From positions 1 to 40,009 of the forward strand of contig CANQBA010000035.1 in assembly GCA_947589545.1 (NCBI GenBank): a stretch of 40,009 nucleotides of DNA, written 5' to 3'. Shown piece after piece: positions 1 through 8,470 of the stretch; positions within the stretch are counted from its first letter, which is position 1, and each line of letters begins with the position of its first letter. The translations under genes and the position numbers were made by a program. Below the pieces are notes generated by a model. That model had not been told where the DNA came from, made no database searches, and saw only the letters and a list, made by a program, of their open reading frames with translations. Source of the stretch: an uncultured Oscillospiraceae bacterium. GTDB lineage: Bacteria; Bacillota; Clostridia; Oscillospirales; Oscillospiraceae.

Positions 1-44
1 ACCGCCAGCAGAACGGCCAGAAGCTTGGTTATATGTCCTTTCAT
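1..44 (-). CDS. 5' end of a second secreted surface-type protein (partial)
   Basis: Only the first 14 codons and part of the next are inside the window. The ATG is at 44-42 on the minus strand, preceded by an AGGAGG ribosome binding site at 56-51. The visible peptide, MKGHITKLLAVLLA, is nearly the same as the start of the S-layer-domain protein on the other strand (MKGRISKLLAVLLA), which is a lysine-positive signal-peptide start. The two genes are therefore probably divergent paralogues exporting related surface proteins. Nothing can be said about the mature protein. The similarity of both leaders, including the ribosome binding sites, points to a recent inverted duplication. Confidence 0.75.
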   Translation of the reverse strand, partial: MKGHITKLLAVLLA

Positions 45-57
45 TTGTAAACCTCCT

Positions 58-198
58 GTTTGAAAATGTGTACTTTTCCAAAGTCGATTTTCCATGATTT
101 TTTACGTATTTTTTTCTTGCAAAAATAGTTGCATCGGTATATAATGAATGTGTTTTCAAATTCAGTGTATGACTTTGAAAAAGTACACATTTTCAAAC
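58..198. promoter_or_regulatory. Divergent promoter region flanked by two inverted palindromic operators
   Basis: Two 28-bp copies of one sequence lie in opposite orientation at 58-85 and 171-198. They differ at one position when one is reverse-complemented. Each is itself a dyad: TTTGAAAA and TTTTCAAA arms around a GTACAC centre. Between them is a rightward sigma-70-type promoter: -35 TTGCAA at 117-122, a 17-bp spacer and -10 TATAAT at 140-145. The right-hand operator ends just before the ribosome binding site of the gene at 212, so it is also in the mRNA leader, where its arms could form a hairpin. The symmetry suggests a dimeric regulator controlling both divergent genes. The regulator is not identified. 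Confidence 0.7.
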
Positions 199-211
199 TG
201 GAGGTTAGCAC

Positions 212-3200
212 ATGAAAGGACGAATTTCTAAGCTCCTTGCCGTCCTGCTGGCGCTGGTCATGGTCGCGGCGCTTGTGCCGGGAACGGCTTTGGCGGAGGA
301 GGAGACGGACACCTGGGACGGCAAGACTGCCGACACCAAGTGGTACGATGAACATACCGGTGAGGACACGTTCACCATTAAAACCGCCGAGGAGCTGGCC
401 GGACTGGCGCAGCTGGTGAATAACGGCAACGGCTTCCACGGCAAGACTATAAACCTCGACATAAACATTGACCTTGACAACCACGAATGGACGCCGATCG
501 GGATTGTCGAAACATCATCCTTCCGAGGCACCTTCGACGGTCAAAAACATACCATCAGCAACCTTACTATCACAAATGGCGCTGATCGTAATGGTTTTGG
601 CCTGGGCCTTTTTGGTGACTTGGGCGCAAGTTATAGTGATACGGAACCCTCTGTGGGAACTATTCAGAATCTGAAGATTCACAATGCGAATATTACCGGT
701 CGTGGATATATCGGTGCCTTTGTTGGCGGCGGCTATGTACAATATGGCCGTCAAAATGGCGGCAACATAAAGAATTGCGAGTTGACAGGTAATGTTCACC
801 TCGTTGCCAGTATGGGTAGTGTCGGTGGTATCGCCGGCTACATACCGGGCGAGAATAATGAAAATGGCGCTAACATTGAGAACTGCATAGTCAGTGCCAA
901 TCCGGGCAGCGTAATTGACGGAAACGGTAACACACGTGTGGGAGGCATACTGGGGTATACTGGATACAGCCCTTCCTCCATAAAGGGATGCAAGGTTTCC
1001 GGCGTTACTATTTCCGGCAGTACAGGCGTGGGTGGTATTGTCGGTGTCCTGAATCAAAAAAATGCAATTCAGGACTGTTCTGTGAGTGATATCACTGTTA
1101 ATTCCACGCTCAACGACGGCACCGCCGGTCTGATTGTCGGTCAGAATGCGGGCGGATCTACCGCAAATACGCTCCCGAGGATGTATGACTGCACGGCGGA
1201 CACTGATTCGACGGTCACCGCCGCAGGCGCCGAGCTTGAGAATAAGCCCTTAGTGGGTCAGAACGGCAAGGCCGTCCTTGTCGGCACGGGCGTCGAGCTT
1301 GATGACAACGGCAAGATCACAAAGGGCGAGATCGAACTCCAGGGAACCTTCTCCGGCACAATCAATAAGGGCGATCTGATTGCCGACGGCAAGGACGGCG
1401 ACGTGACCGTCAAGAACGGCGGGTTCGACGACGAGGGCAAGCTGATCTCCTACGCGGTTATGGTAGACGATAAGGGCTATGAGTCCTTCGAGAGTGCCCT
1501 GTCTGCTATCGATGGGGACGGCAAGACCATCACCCTCCTCAAGAACGTCACCCTGACCGGCGCTGCCGACATCAATAACACCGTGACCATCAAGGCCGAG
1601 CCGGGCGTCACCGTCACCCGTGGCAAAGATTACACCGGCACCTTCTTCACCGTCGCCGACGGCAAGACCCTGACCCTGAACGGCGTGACCATCGACGCGG
1701 GCGGCAAGTGGAGCATCGACGAGGAGAAGTGGCAGCAGGACGTAGACCTCTCACTCTCCGATCAGCCCGTAACTAACCGGAATACGTTCCTTGATAATGC
1801 GGCTGATCCCATCGTTCCGGGGAGCGGCAACGTCACGACAACCGCCGACCTGATTGTGCTCAAAGGATCAAGCGATTTGACCCTGACCGGCGGCACGGTT
1901 ATCCAAAACATTTATGCCACAATTAATTCCATCGACGTGATCGAGGCCAGCAGCGGCAAGCATTCGATTACGATGGAAGACGCGACGATCAAGCATTTTG
2001 CCGGCTCCGGCGGATCGCTCATTGTCTCCACCACCACCGGAGAGACGACCGTAGCGCTGAAAAGCGGAGCGCTGTTGACCGATAACTATAACCTTGACGG
2101 CAACGGCGGACTCTTCTGCCTGAACACCGCAAATTCAACCCTGACTATGAGCGCCGGCGCGAAGGTCATCGATAACCGCGCCGTCAACTGCAACGGCTCG
2201 GTTATTATGACCGAAAACGGCGCGACCTTTATCATGGAGGACGGCGAGATCAGCGGCAACGTAGGCGTGCAGGGCAGCCAGAACCATTACTGCCAGCCCG
2301 TTTATCCCCATGTGAATGGCAACTTCACCATGAACGGCGGCAGCATCACAGGCAACACCGGCAGCAACGTGGGCGCGGTCTATCAGCGCATTATCACCGG
2401 CGGCACCAGCACCGGCAAGGTGGAGCTGAACGGCGGCACCATCAAAGACAACCGCTATATCGGTTCTGATGAAGGCAAGCTGGACGAAAACAGTCTCGGA
2501 CAGGTATTCCTGACCGATGATTCCAAGATCGGCTCAGGCATGTCCATCACCGGCGACGTGAGCTTCTACGGCCAGGCGAAGGCCACCGTTGAGGGCACCA
2601 TCACCGGAAACGTCCACATCTTCGCAGAGCAGTATCGCGCGGACGTGACCGACAACTATGTAGAGCTCAAGGGTACCATCACCGGCGACGTCATCGTCGA
2701 GAACGGCGCGAAGGCCACCAACTCCGGCGCCATCCAGGGCAACGTTACCGTGGAGACGCGGGACGAAACTAACCCTAACAACTCTAACGGCACCTTTACC
2801 AACACCGGCACCATCGACGGCGTCATCACCCTGGAGAAGGGCTGCTCCATGACGGATCATGGAACCGAGTATACTGTAGGCGAAGGCGAAAACGATCCCT
2901 CCCAGCTCCAGTTCAAGCTGGATAAGGACGGCGGGCGCGTCCCTGTCCTGCCCGAGGCCGGCCTGTATTACACTCCCGTCAAGGACACGGGCATCGTGAT
3001 CGACTGCGCCGACAAGACCATGTGGGTGCAGTTCGCGGAGCCTCTGCCCGCCAACACCTGGCTCTGGTTCGAGATCACGGACGAAGCCGGTCACACTTGG
3101 GGCATCGCCGGCCAGGCCGAAGAGGGAACCACCAAGATGGCCTGGAGCTTCCTGAACAAGGAGCAGTTCGAGCGTTGGCCCGAGAACGTCGAATTTGGGA

Positions 3201-4741
3201 ACGGCGAATATACCGTGAAATGCTGCGTCTTGGGCGAGGCTGTGGAAGAAGGACCGGTCGCCGGCACGCCGGAAGACAGCTATCTGGCCTGGACGAAGAC
3301 TGTGACAGTCCAGAGCGAGCTGGTACCTCAGATCACCGAACCGGATGTGAACATTGCTCCTGGCATCGACGCGGATGCTTTGGAAGGCGCAGTGGAAAAC
3401 ACCGGTATAGATATCTCCGACATGGCCGGCCTGTCCCAGGAGGCCGTTCAGGAGGTCACATCCGACGAGCCCACTGTTGTCGAAGACGCTGAACAGGCGC
3501 TTAAAGACGGTGGCGTTCAGGTGAGTAAGCCCGAAGATATCACCGTGGTCGTTCAGACCTACGTAGAAATTGATGTGACTGCTTTCACCCCCGGGGAATC
3601 CCTGACCTATGCCATTACTCCCATGTACCGCGTGGTAGCCACCACGGCGGATGACGTGAACAAAATCCATGTGAAGGGTGAGGACGGCTCGAGCGATGTA
3701 AACGCGGTGGTCATCGGCCAGCCGCAAAAGCTTGAGGTCACTGATCCCGTCACCCTGACCCTGGGCCTGCCCAGCGGTTTTGCCAACGATGGTGACCAAA
3801 TCTACATCCAGCACGACAACAAGTATGAGTACATGGGTACCGCAGTTAGCAATACGGTCACCTTTGAAAACCCCCACGGCTTCAGCACGTTCGCCATCAG
3901 CCTGACCCGTCAGGCGGCGGCGGAGATCGGCGGAACCTCCTACATGACCCTCCAGGACGCCGTGAACGCGGTGAAGGACGGCGAGGAGATCACGGTTCTG
4001 GCCAGCGGTCATCAGACCGCCACGGCCCCGGCGAAGAACGTTACCTTCACGGTGACGGGCAACACCGACGTCGAGATCACCGATAACGGCAATTACCACG
4101 TCTCCAAGGGCGCTGAGGGCAAATACACCGTGACCTACGTTGCGCCTCCCGTGCCCACCACCCCGACCCCGTCCAATCCCGACACGCCCGACACCGATCC
4201 GGTCGACGCGTTCGTGGACGTGCCCGCCGGCGTGTGGTACCGCGACGCGCTCAACTACGTGCTCGAGAACACCACCGGCGTTATCAACGGCACCGACGCG
4301 ACGCATTTCTCCCCCAACGAGAAGCTGACCAGGGCCGCGTTCGCCAAGATCCTCTGGGCTATCGAGGGCAGTAAGCCCACCACCGCAGAGAATCCCTTCA
4401 CCGACGTGAAGTCCGGCGACTGGTTCTACGACGCGGTGATCTGGGCCAACGCTCAGGGCATCATGCTGGGCAAGGGGGAGAACCTGTGCGCCCCCAACGA
4501 CAACATCACCCGTGAGGAAATGGCCCTGATGATCCAGCGCTGGAAGGCCGGCAAGGCCGCCGGCGGGGTCGCCTTCCCCGACGCGAAGGATGTCCACGAC
4601 TGGGCCGCCGACGCGGTAGCCTGGGCCGCCGAACAGAGCTATATCAAGGGCAAGGACGACGGCAGATTCGCCCCGCTGGACTCCCTGACCCGGGCCGAAA
4701 TGATCACGGTCGTGGCCCGCACCCTGGGCTTCGAGGGCTGA
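212..4741 (+). CDS. Secreted beta-helix/GLUG-type protein with three C-terminal SLH domains
   Basis: This 1509-residue protein starts with a signal peptide (residues 1 to about 28, cleavage near TALAEEE) and is likely exported. Residues about 160-310 contain glycine-rich repeats of the GLUG type (GGIAGYIPG, VGGILGYTG, VGGIVGVLN). Residues about 450-870 are a repetitive asparagine/glycine/threonine-rich beta-solenoid resembling pectin-lyase-like folds. A Thr/Pro linker (PTTPTPSNPDTPDTDP) leads to three S-layer homology domains at about 1331-1385, 1392-1445 and 1452-1509, each with the FxDV..W/ALTRAE-like pattern. SLH triplets normally bind pyruvylated secondary cell-wall polymer, so the protein is probably displayed on the surface. 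No catalytic residues were recognised; an adhesin or structural role is inference. The ATG at 212 has a GGAGG site 6-7 bases upstream. Expression is probably governed by the palindromic operators in the leader. Confidence 0.9.
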   Translation: MKGRISKLLAVLLALVMVAALVPGTALAEEETDTWDGKTADTKWYDEHTGEDTFTIKTAEELAGLAQLVNNGNGFHGKTINLDINIDLDNHEWTPIGIVETSSFRGTFDGQKHTISNLTITNGADRNGFGLGLFGDLGASYSDTEPSVGTIQNLKIHNANITGRGYIGAFVGGGYVQYGRQNGGNIKNCELTGNVHLVASMGSVGGIAGYIPGENNENGANIENCIVSANPGSVIDGNGNTRVGGILGYTGYSPSSIKGCKVSGVTISGSTGVGGIVGVLNQKNAIQDCSVSDITVNSTLNDGTAGLIVGQNAGGSTANTLPRMYDCTADTDSTVTAAGAELENKPLVGQNGKAVLVGTGVELDDNGKITKGEIELQGTFSGTINKGDLIADGKDGDVTVKNGGFDDEGKLISYAVMVDDKGYESFESALSAIDGDGKTITLLKNVTLTGAADINNTVTIKAEPGVTVTRGKDYTGTFFTVADGKTLTLNGVTIDAGGKWSIDEEKWQQDVDLSLSDQPVTNRNTFLDNAADPIVPGSGNVTTTADLIVLKGSSDLTLTGGTVIQNIYATINSIDVIEASSGKHSITMEDATIKHFAGSGGSLIVSTTTGETTVALKSGALLTDNYNLDGNGGLFCLNTANSTLTMSAGAKVIDNRAVNCNGSVIMTENGATFIMEDGEISGNVGVQGSQNHYCQPVYPHVNGNFTMNGGSITGNTGSNVGAVYQRIITGGTSTGKVELNGGTIKDNRYIGSDEGKLDENSLGQVFLTDDSKIGSGMSITGDVSFYGQAKATVEGTITGNVHIFAEQYRADVTDNYVELKGTITGDVIVENGAKATNSGAIQGNVTVETRDETNPNNSNGTFTNTGTIDGVITLEKGCSMTDHGTEYTVGEGENDPSQLQFKLDKDGGRVPVLPEAGLYYTPVKDTGIVIDCADKTMWVQFAEPLPANTWLWFEITDEAGHTWGIAGQAEEGTTKMAWSFLNKEQFERWPENVEFGNGEYTVKCCVLGEAVEEGPVAGTPEDSYLAWTKTVTVQSELVPQITEPDVNIAPGIDADALEGAVENTGIDISDMAGLSQEAVQEVTSDEPTVVEDAEQALKDGGVQVSKPEDITVVVQTYVEIDVTAFTPGESLTYAITPMYRVVATTADDVNKIHVKGEDGSSDVNAVVIGQPQKLEVTDPVTLTLGLPSGFANDGDQIYIQHDNKYEYMGTAVSNTVTFENPHGFSTFAISLTRQAAAEIGGTSYMTLQDAVNAVKDGEEITVLASGHQTATAPAKNVTFTVTGNTDVEITDNGNYHVSKGAEGKYTVTYVAPPVPTTPTPSNPDTPDTDPVDAFVDVPAGVWYRDALNYVLENTTGVINGTDATHFSPNEKLTRAAFAKILWAIEGSKPTTAENPFTDVKSGDWFYDAVIWANAQGIMLGKGENLCAPNDNITREEMALMIQRWKAGKAAGGVAFPDAKDVHDWAADAVAWAAEQSYIKGKDDGRFAPLDSLTRAEMITVVARTLGFEG

Positions 4742-4774
4742 GAAAGCGAAAAAACCCGAGCATACAACGCAAAT

Positions 4775-4805
4775 AAGGGAGCTCCCCTGGCGGGGGAGCT
4801 CCCTT
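4775..4805 (+). terminator. Stem-loop after the SLH-domain gene
   Basis: A perfect stem (AAGGGAGCTCCCC with GGGGGAGCTCCCTT) lies 33 bases after the stop codon. The following T-run is weak, so it may act partly as an mRNA-stabilising 3' end. Confidence 0.6.
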
Positions 4806-4837
4806 GCTGTAGTATAAGGAAAAAACGCGGAAAAATT

Positions 4838-4978
4838 GTTTGAAAAGGTGTACTTTTTCAAACTGAAAATTCAAAGAAAAAAGTTGTATTTTTTTCTTGC
4901 AAAAGCATGGAAAGTGGTATATACTAAAGCTGATTTCAAACCCTGTATGGGACTTTGGAAAAGTACACCTTTTCAAAC
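4838..4978. promoter_or_regulatory. Second inverted operator pair around an orphan promoter
   Basis: The 28-bp palindromic element seen at the window start recurs in inverted orientation at 4838-4865 and 4951-4978. Again it flanks a roughly 85-bp core. The core shares the TATTTTTTTCTTGCAAAA stretch with the first locus and carries a rightward promoter: -35 TTGCAA at 4897-4902, 17-bp spacer, -10 TATACT at 4920-4925. Unlike the first locus, no clear gene with a ribosome binding site follows; a strong terminator does. It is either a duplicated promoter that lost its gene, a small mobile promoter-like repeat, or the control region of a small RNA. Confidence 0.65.
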
Positions 4979-5019
4979 AGAAAAACCCGCGCTTTTCGCC
5001 ACGAAAAGCGCGGGTTTTT
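4932..5019 (+). ncRNA. Candidate short transcript (about 88 nt) sharing the surface-gene leader
   Basis: The orphan promoter at 4897-4925 would start RNA near 4932, and a very strong rho-independent terminator ends at 5019. The RNA would consist of a leader-like segment (same sense as the 5' leader of the gene at 212, including the operator palindrome) followed by the terminator hairpin. A reading frame beginning at 4947 has no ribosome binding site and runs through the terminator, so coding is unlikely. A regulatory role is speculative. Confidence 0.35.
4981..5019 (+). terminator. Strong, potentially bidirectional rho-independent terminator
   Basis: An 18-bp perfect stem (AAAAACCCGCGCTTTTCG and its complement) with a tiny loop ends in five T residues. 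It is symmetric, with an A-run on the other side, so it could stop transcription in both directions. Confidence 0.85.
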
Positions 5020-5163
5020 GGCGTGAACGGCGGGGAAATGGTCAAAAAACTGATGTGGGCGCTCCCGGCGTCCATTCCCGGAAAACGAAAAATGCAAAAA
5101 ACGGCCGGGAAAAGTATCTCGGGGATCCGGCGTTTCAGGGCCGGGAGAGCCGACGAAAGCCTA

Positions 5164-5192
5164 TTGAACCGGAGGGCGGGATGTGATATACT
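5164..5192 (+). promoter_or_regulatory. Promoter of the YitT-family gene
   Basis: TTGAAC at 5164-5169, a 17-bp spacer and TATACT at 5187-5192. The leader contains a small hairpin (TCCCGGC/GCCGGGA, 5202-5219) before the ribosome binding site. The 5020-5160 stretch shows no gene or other signal. Confidence 0.6.
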
Positions 5193-5251
5193 TCAGGGTA
5201 TCCCGGCGGAGGCCGGGAACCGGAGGACGCGAAGGAAGGAGAGGTATCCCC

Positions 5252-6160
5252 ATGAAACACCGCCGTCATTCTCATTGGCCCGCCCTCAGAAAAGAGCTGC
5301 GGGAGCTGCGGCCTGTCAATTTTCTCGTTCTGACGGCCGCCGGCGTCATCAACGCCTTTGGCGTGTCCATGTTCCTCTACCCGGTGAAGCTCTACGACAG
5401 CGGCATATCGGGGCTGTCCATGCTGTTGGATCAGGTCACGCCGGCGTGGCTTTCGCTGTCCGTGTTTTTGATCTTACTCAACTTCCCCATTTTTCTTTTC
5501 GGCCTCAGACGCCAGGGACTCCCCTTCACGGTCTATTCCCTCTATGCCATCGCGGTCTATTCGCTGGTGTCATACCTCATTATGTACGTACTTCCCGTGG
5601 ACGTAAACTTCGTCTCTCCCCTGGCGGGCCGCGATCTTCTGCTGTGCGCGGTCTTTGGCGGGGTCATCTCCGGCACCGGCAGCGGACTGACCATCCGCTT
5701 CGGCGGGGCCATCGACGGGGTGGACGTGCTGTCGGTGATCTTCGCCAGGGAGATCGGCATCTCCATCGGCACCTTTGTGATGATCTTCAACACCCTGCTC
5801 TACATCGTCTGCGGCATTGTGATCCACAGCTGGATCCTGCCCCTGTACTCCATCGTCACCTATTTTGTCGGCTCCAAAACCGTTGATTTCCTGGTGGAGG
5901 GCTTCGACCGATCCATGTGCGCCATGATCGTGACCACGAAATCCAAACAGATCTCGGCGGCGCTCAACGAGCAGTTCAAGGCCGGCGGCACCATCGTCAA
6001 CGCCACCGGCGGCTACTCCAAAAACGAGAAGCAGATCATTTATTTCATCGTCAACCACTTTCAGATCAACAAGCTCAAAAAGCTGGTGACGGATATCGAT
6101 AAGAACGCCTTCATCTCCCTGCAAAACGTGGCCGGGATCGTCCGAAGGCCGAGAGCGTGA
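5252..6160 (+). CDS. YitT-family integral membrane protein with C-terminal DUF2179 domain
   Basis: The 302-residue protein matches the YitT/DUF161 plus DUF2179 architecture by pattern. About five to six hydrophobic helices occupy residues 25-200, including the opening segment with glycines (AGVINAFGVSMFLYP) and the family-typical DSGISGLSMLL stretch. A soluble C-terminal domain of about 80 residues (residues 215-300, ending QNVAGIVRR) follows. Members are of unproven function; membrane transport or sensing has been proposed. The start at 5252 is chosen because GGAAGGAGAGG lies just upstream and the conserved N-terminal pattern begins there; the frame is open further upstream, to 5183, but without a binding site. 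The last 100 bases overlap the antisense tail of the next gene, which is probably an artefact of that gene's truncation. Confidence 0.85.
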   Translation: MKHRRHSHWPALRKELRELRPVNFLVLTAAGVINAFGVSMFLYPVKLYDSGISGLSMLLDQVTPAWLSLSVFLILLNFPIFLFGLRRQGLPFTVYSLYAIAVYSLVSYLIMYVLPVDVNFVSPLAGRDLLLCAVFGGVISGTGSGLTIRFGGAIDGVDVLSVIFAREIGISIGTFVMIFNTLLYIVCGIVIHSWILPLYSIVTYFVGSKTVDFLVEGFDRSMCAMIVTTKSKQISAALNEQFKAGGTIVNATGGYSKNEKQIIYFIVNHFQINKLKKLVTDIDKNAFISLQNVAGIVRRPRA

Positions 6161-7008
6161 TCACTTTTCGACGTCAAAAAACGGGAGTAGCAGGAGTGGG
6201 CCTTCTCCCCGTGGACGATGAGCACCGCGCTGCGGATCTCGTTGGCGTATTGCAGGATGGGCTGGTTGAGAAAGCTCATGCACCCGGTGACGTTCCAGCC
6301 GCCGTTGGAGTTGAGGGAGCGGGGATGGCAGCCCCGGGGCGTTTTATAGTAATCGTAGTAATCCTTTACAAAGAAGGGAGCGTCCTCCGGCAACGGATCC
6401 ACCACGCCCCCGCCCAGAGCGTAGGAGCCGGATTTGAAATCCGCGATCCGCTGGGCGTTCAGGGCCTTTTTCTTCTCATAACGGGCCGTCTCGGAGTCCT
6501 CCGCGTCAAAATAGCCCTTGGCGTTGACTCTCGCCATATCGTACATGGTCATGGCCGCCGTGGCGCGGATCCGGGTGTCCAGCGCGGCGGCGTTCAGCGC
6601 CAGGCCGCCCCAGCCGCAGATGCCGATGATACCGATCCTGTCGGGATCCACATTTTCCTGAACAGAGAGGAAGTCCACCGCCGCCTGGAAATCCTCGGTG
6701 TTGATGTCCGGGGAGGCCATATAGCGGGGCGTGCCGCCGCTCTCGCCGGTAAAGGAGGGGTCGAAGGCGACGGTCAAAAAGCCCCGCTCCGCCATGGTCT
6801 GGGCGTACAGGCCCGCCGCCTGCTCCTTAACCGCGCCAAAGGGGCCGCACACGGCGATGGCCGCCAGCCTCCCGCCGGCGCCCTTCGGGGTATACACATC
6901 AGCCGTCAGGGTGATGCCGTACCGGTTGGGGAAGGTCGCCTTTTTGTGATCCACTTGCTGGCTTTTGGGGAAGGTCTTGTCCCAGGTGTCCGTAAGCATC
7001 CTATCCAT
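6061..7008 (-). pseudogene. Alpha/beta hydrolase, C-terminally truncated
   Basis: The 315-codon frame begins as a typical alpha/beta-hydrolase of the dienelactone-hydrolase/FrsA-like type. It has an oxyanion region (AAIAVCGPFGAVKEQ), a nucleophile elbow GICGWGG (a Cys at the nucleophile position) and a beta-strand VLIVHGEKAHS before the expected acid-His end. After HGEKAHS, at about position 6185, the sequence stops resembling the family. The last 40 or so residues are simply the antisense of the YitT 3' end, so the catalytic His region is missing. A deletion joining this gene to the YitT end explains it. The promoter side is intact: AAAGGAGCGG lies upstream of the ATG, and the gene is divergent from the LysR regulator, a layout common for regulated target genes. 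It could still be expressed but is probably inactive. Confidence 0.65.
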
Positions 7009-7029
7009 TTTAGCCGCTCCTTTTGACTT

Positions 7030-7059
7030 GGTGACCGCTCAAGGCGGTCACCGTTTTTT
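7030..7059 (+). terminator. Stem-loop in the hydrolase/LysR intergenic region
   Basis: GGTGACCGC pairs with GCGGTCACC around a short loop, followed by G and a run of T. It reads as a rightward terminator, but its position between divergent genes suggests it may also serve as a regulator-binding palindrome or sit in the hydrolase leader. Confidence 0.5.
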
Positions 7060-7075
7060 ATTATATTATACCGAA

Positions 7076-7104
7076 TTGACAGGCCCGGCGCTAATGGTTA
7101 TAAT
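7076..7104 (+). promoter_or_regulatory. Consensus promoter of the LysR gene
   Basis: TTGACA at 7076-7081, exactly 17 bp, then TATAAT at 7099-7104. Both hexamers are full sigma-70 consensus, so basal expression of the regulator should be high unless repressed. Confidence 0.8.
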
Positions 7105-7147
7105 TTATATCATATCATTCGATTTCGGCATATCAGGAGGCGTCCCT

Positions 7148-8023
7148 ATGGAGATACGCACACTGCGCTACTTCCTGGCGGCGGCACGGGAGGAGAACAT
7201 GACGCGGGCGGCTGAGTACCTGCACGTCTCCCAGCCCACGCTGTCCAAGCAGATCCAGGCGCTGGAGGAGGAGCTGGGGAAGAAGCTGTTTATCCGCCAC
7301 AGCTTTCGCATCGAGCTTACGGAGGAAGGGATCCTGCTCCGCAAGAGGGCGGAGGATCTTGTGACCATGGCGGACAAAATCGCCGGAGAATTCGCAGGGC
7401 TCAACGATGTGACCGGCGGGGACGTTTACTTCGGTCTGGCGGAGTCGTACCAGATCCGGTATCTGGCGCGGGAGATCCGGCGCTTCAAGGAGGTCTGCCC
7501 CGGGCTCCGCTATCACATCACCAGCGGGGACACGGAGCAGGTCACCGAAAAGCTTGATCGGGGCGTGCTGGATTTTACCGTGCTGGCGGAGGCACCGGAC
7601 ACGGGAAAATACAATTTTCTGCGCTTTCCCGAGGCGGACGTCTGGGGGCTGGTGATCCCCGCAGATCACCCTCTGGCGGAAAAGGCGGGCGTCACCGCCG
7701 ACGATTTGATGGGCCTGCCGCTTTTCTGCTCCGAGCAGGGCTGGCGCAGGGATCTCCCCGGCTGGTGCGGGGAAAAGATGGACAGGCTCCGTCTGGAGGG
7801 CTCCTTCCGCCTGTCCTGCAACGCCTCGCTCTTTGTGAGGGAGGGGCTGGGGGTTCTGCTCACCCTGGACAGGCTCATCGGCACAAGCCCGGAGAGCGGA
7901 CTGGTGTTCCGCCCCCTGACGCCCAAGTTGGAGGAGAATATTTACCTCATATGGAGAAAGTATCAGGTCTTTACCCCGATCGCCCAGCGGCTCCTGACGG
8001 CGCTGAAGGAGGGGCTGGGTTAA
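7148..8023 (+). CDS. LysR-family transcriptional regulator
   Basis: The 291-residue protein has the classical LysR layout. Residues 1-60 form the winged helix-turn-helix (MEIRTLRYFLAAAREENMT, then AAEYLHVSQPTLSKQIQALE), followed by a linker helix and a substrate-binding-like effector domain from about residue 90 (GDVYFGLAESYQ to the end). The start at 7148 is selected because AGGAGG lies 8 bases upstream; the open frame extends upstream through the promoter and cannot be coding there. It is divergent from the hydrolase frame, which is therefore its most likely target, although that target is broken. The effector is unknown. The gene ends just before the convergent HxlR gene, with 15 bases between the stop codons. 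Confidence 0.9.
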   Translation: MEIRTLRYFLAAAREENMTRAAEYLHVSQPTLSKQIQALEEELGKKLFIRHSFRIELTEEGILLRKRAEDLVTMADKIAGEFAGLNDVTGGDVYFGLAESYQIRYLAREIRRFKEVCPGLRYHITSGDTEQVTEKLDRGVLDFTVLAEAPDTGKYNFLRFPEADVWGLVIPADHPLAEKAGVTADDLMGLPLFCSEQGWRRDLPGWCGEKMDRLRLEGSFRLSCNASLFVREGLGVLLTLDRLIGTSPESGLVFRPLTPKLEENIYLIWRKYQVFTPIAQRLLTALKEGLG

Positions 8024-8038
8024 GGTTTCCACTGACGC

Positions 8039-8398
8039 TTACATCTTTTCGGTTTCTCCAGGATCCGACTGTCCCAGCGACGCTTTGTAGTTCTCGCCCC
8101 AGGCTTTCATAGCGTCAAGGATCGGTTTCAGCGTTCTGCCCAGCTCCGACAGCGCGTATTCCACCCTGGGCGGCACCTCCGGGTAGACGGTGCGGGTGAT
8201 GAGGCCGTCGGCCTCCATAGAGCGGAGGCTGTCGGTCAGCACCTTCTGGCTGATACCCTCCAGATTCTTTTGAAGCTCATTGAAGCGCCAGGGGCGGTCA
8301 AGGAGATTGCGGATGATGAGGAGCTTCCACTTGTTTCCGATCAGTTGAACGGTAGTCGCTACGGGACAGGCAGGCAGAAGCTCGGCTTTTGTTTTCAT
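8039..8398 (-). CDS. HxlR-family transcriptional regulator
   Basis: This is a 119-residue, single-domain winged-helix protein. Family hallmarks are CPVATTVQLIGNKWKLLIIR near the N-terminus (the CPV...IGGKW-type motif), FNELQKNLEGISQKVLT in the recognition region and VPPRVEYALSELGRTL in the wing. Several HxlR proteins sense electrophiles or redox state through the N-terminal Cys, here Cys14 as counted from the chosen start. The ATG at 8398 is preceded by AGGAGGTAC; the longer frame lacks a binding site. It is transcribed divergently from the ACGX-peptide operon and shares a regulatory region with paired direct repeats, so it is the probable regulator of that operon. Redox control would fit the nitroreductase and flavin/ferredoxin genes it faces. 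Confidence 0.9.
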   Translation of the reverse strand: MKTKAELLPACPVATTVQLIGNKWKLLIIRNLLDRPWRFNELQKNLEGISQKVLTDSLRSMEADGLITRTVYPEVPPRVEYALSELGRTLKPILDAMKAWGENYKASLGQSDPGETEKM

Positions 8399-8435
8399 AA
8401 AGTACCTCCTGCATGAAAATCTGATGTTGCATTTA

Positions 8436-8464
8436 ATTTTAATGTACTGTATGTCTCCCGTCAA
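8436..8464 (-). promoter_or_regulatory. Promoter of the HxlR gene
   Basis: Reading leftward: TTGACG (8464-8459), a 17-bp spacer, TAAAAT (8441-8436). Confidence 0.65.
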
Positions 8465-8470
8465 GTAGTT

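Noticed and set aside
2534-4861. 775-codon open frame antisense to the SLH-domain gene
   Set aside because: It mirrors the codon bias of the real gene, has no domain pattern or ribosome binding site, and runs through the terminator.
4836-5886. Two overlapping rightward frames from 4836 and 4897 into the YitT gene
   Set aside because: They cross a strong terminator and a promoter and lack ribosome binding sites; the YitT frame is the coding one.
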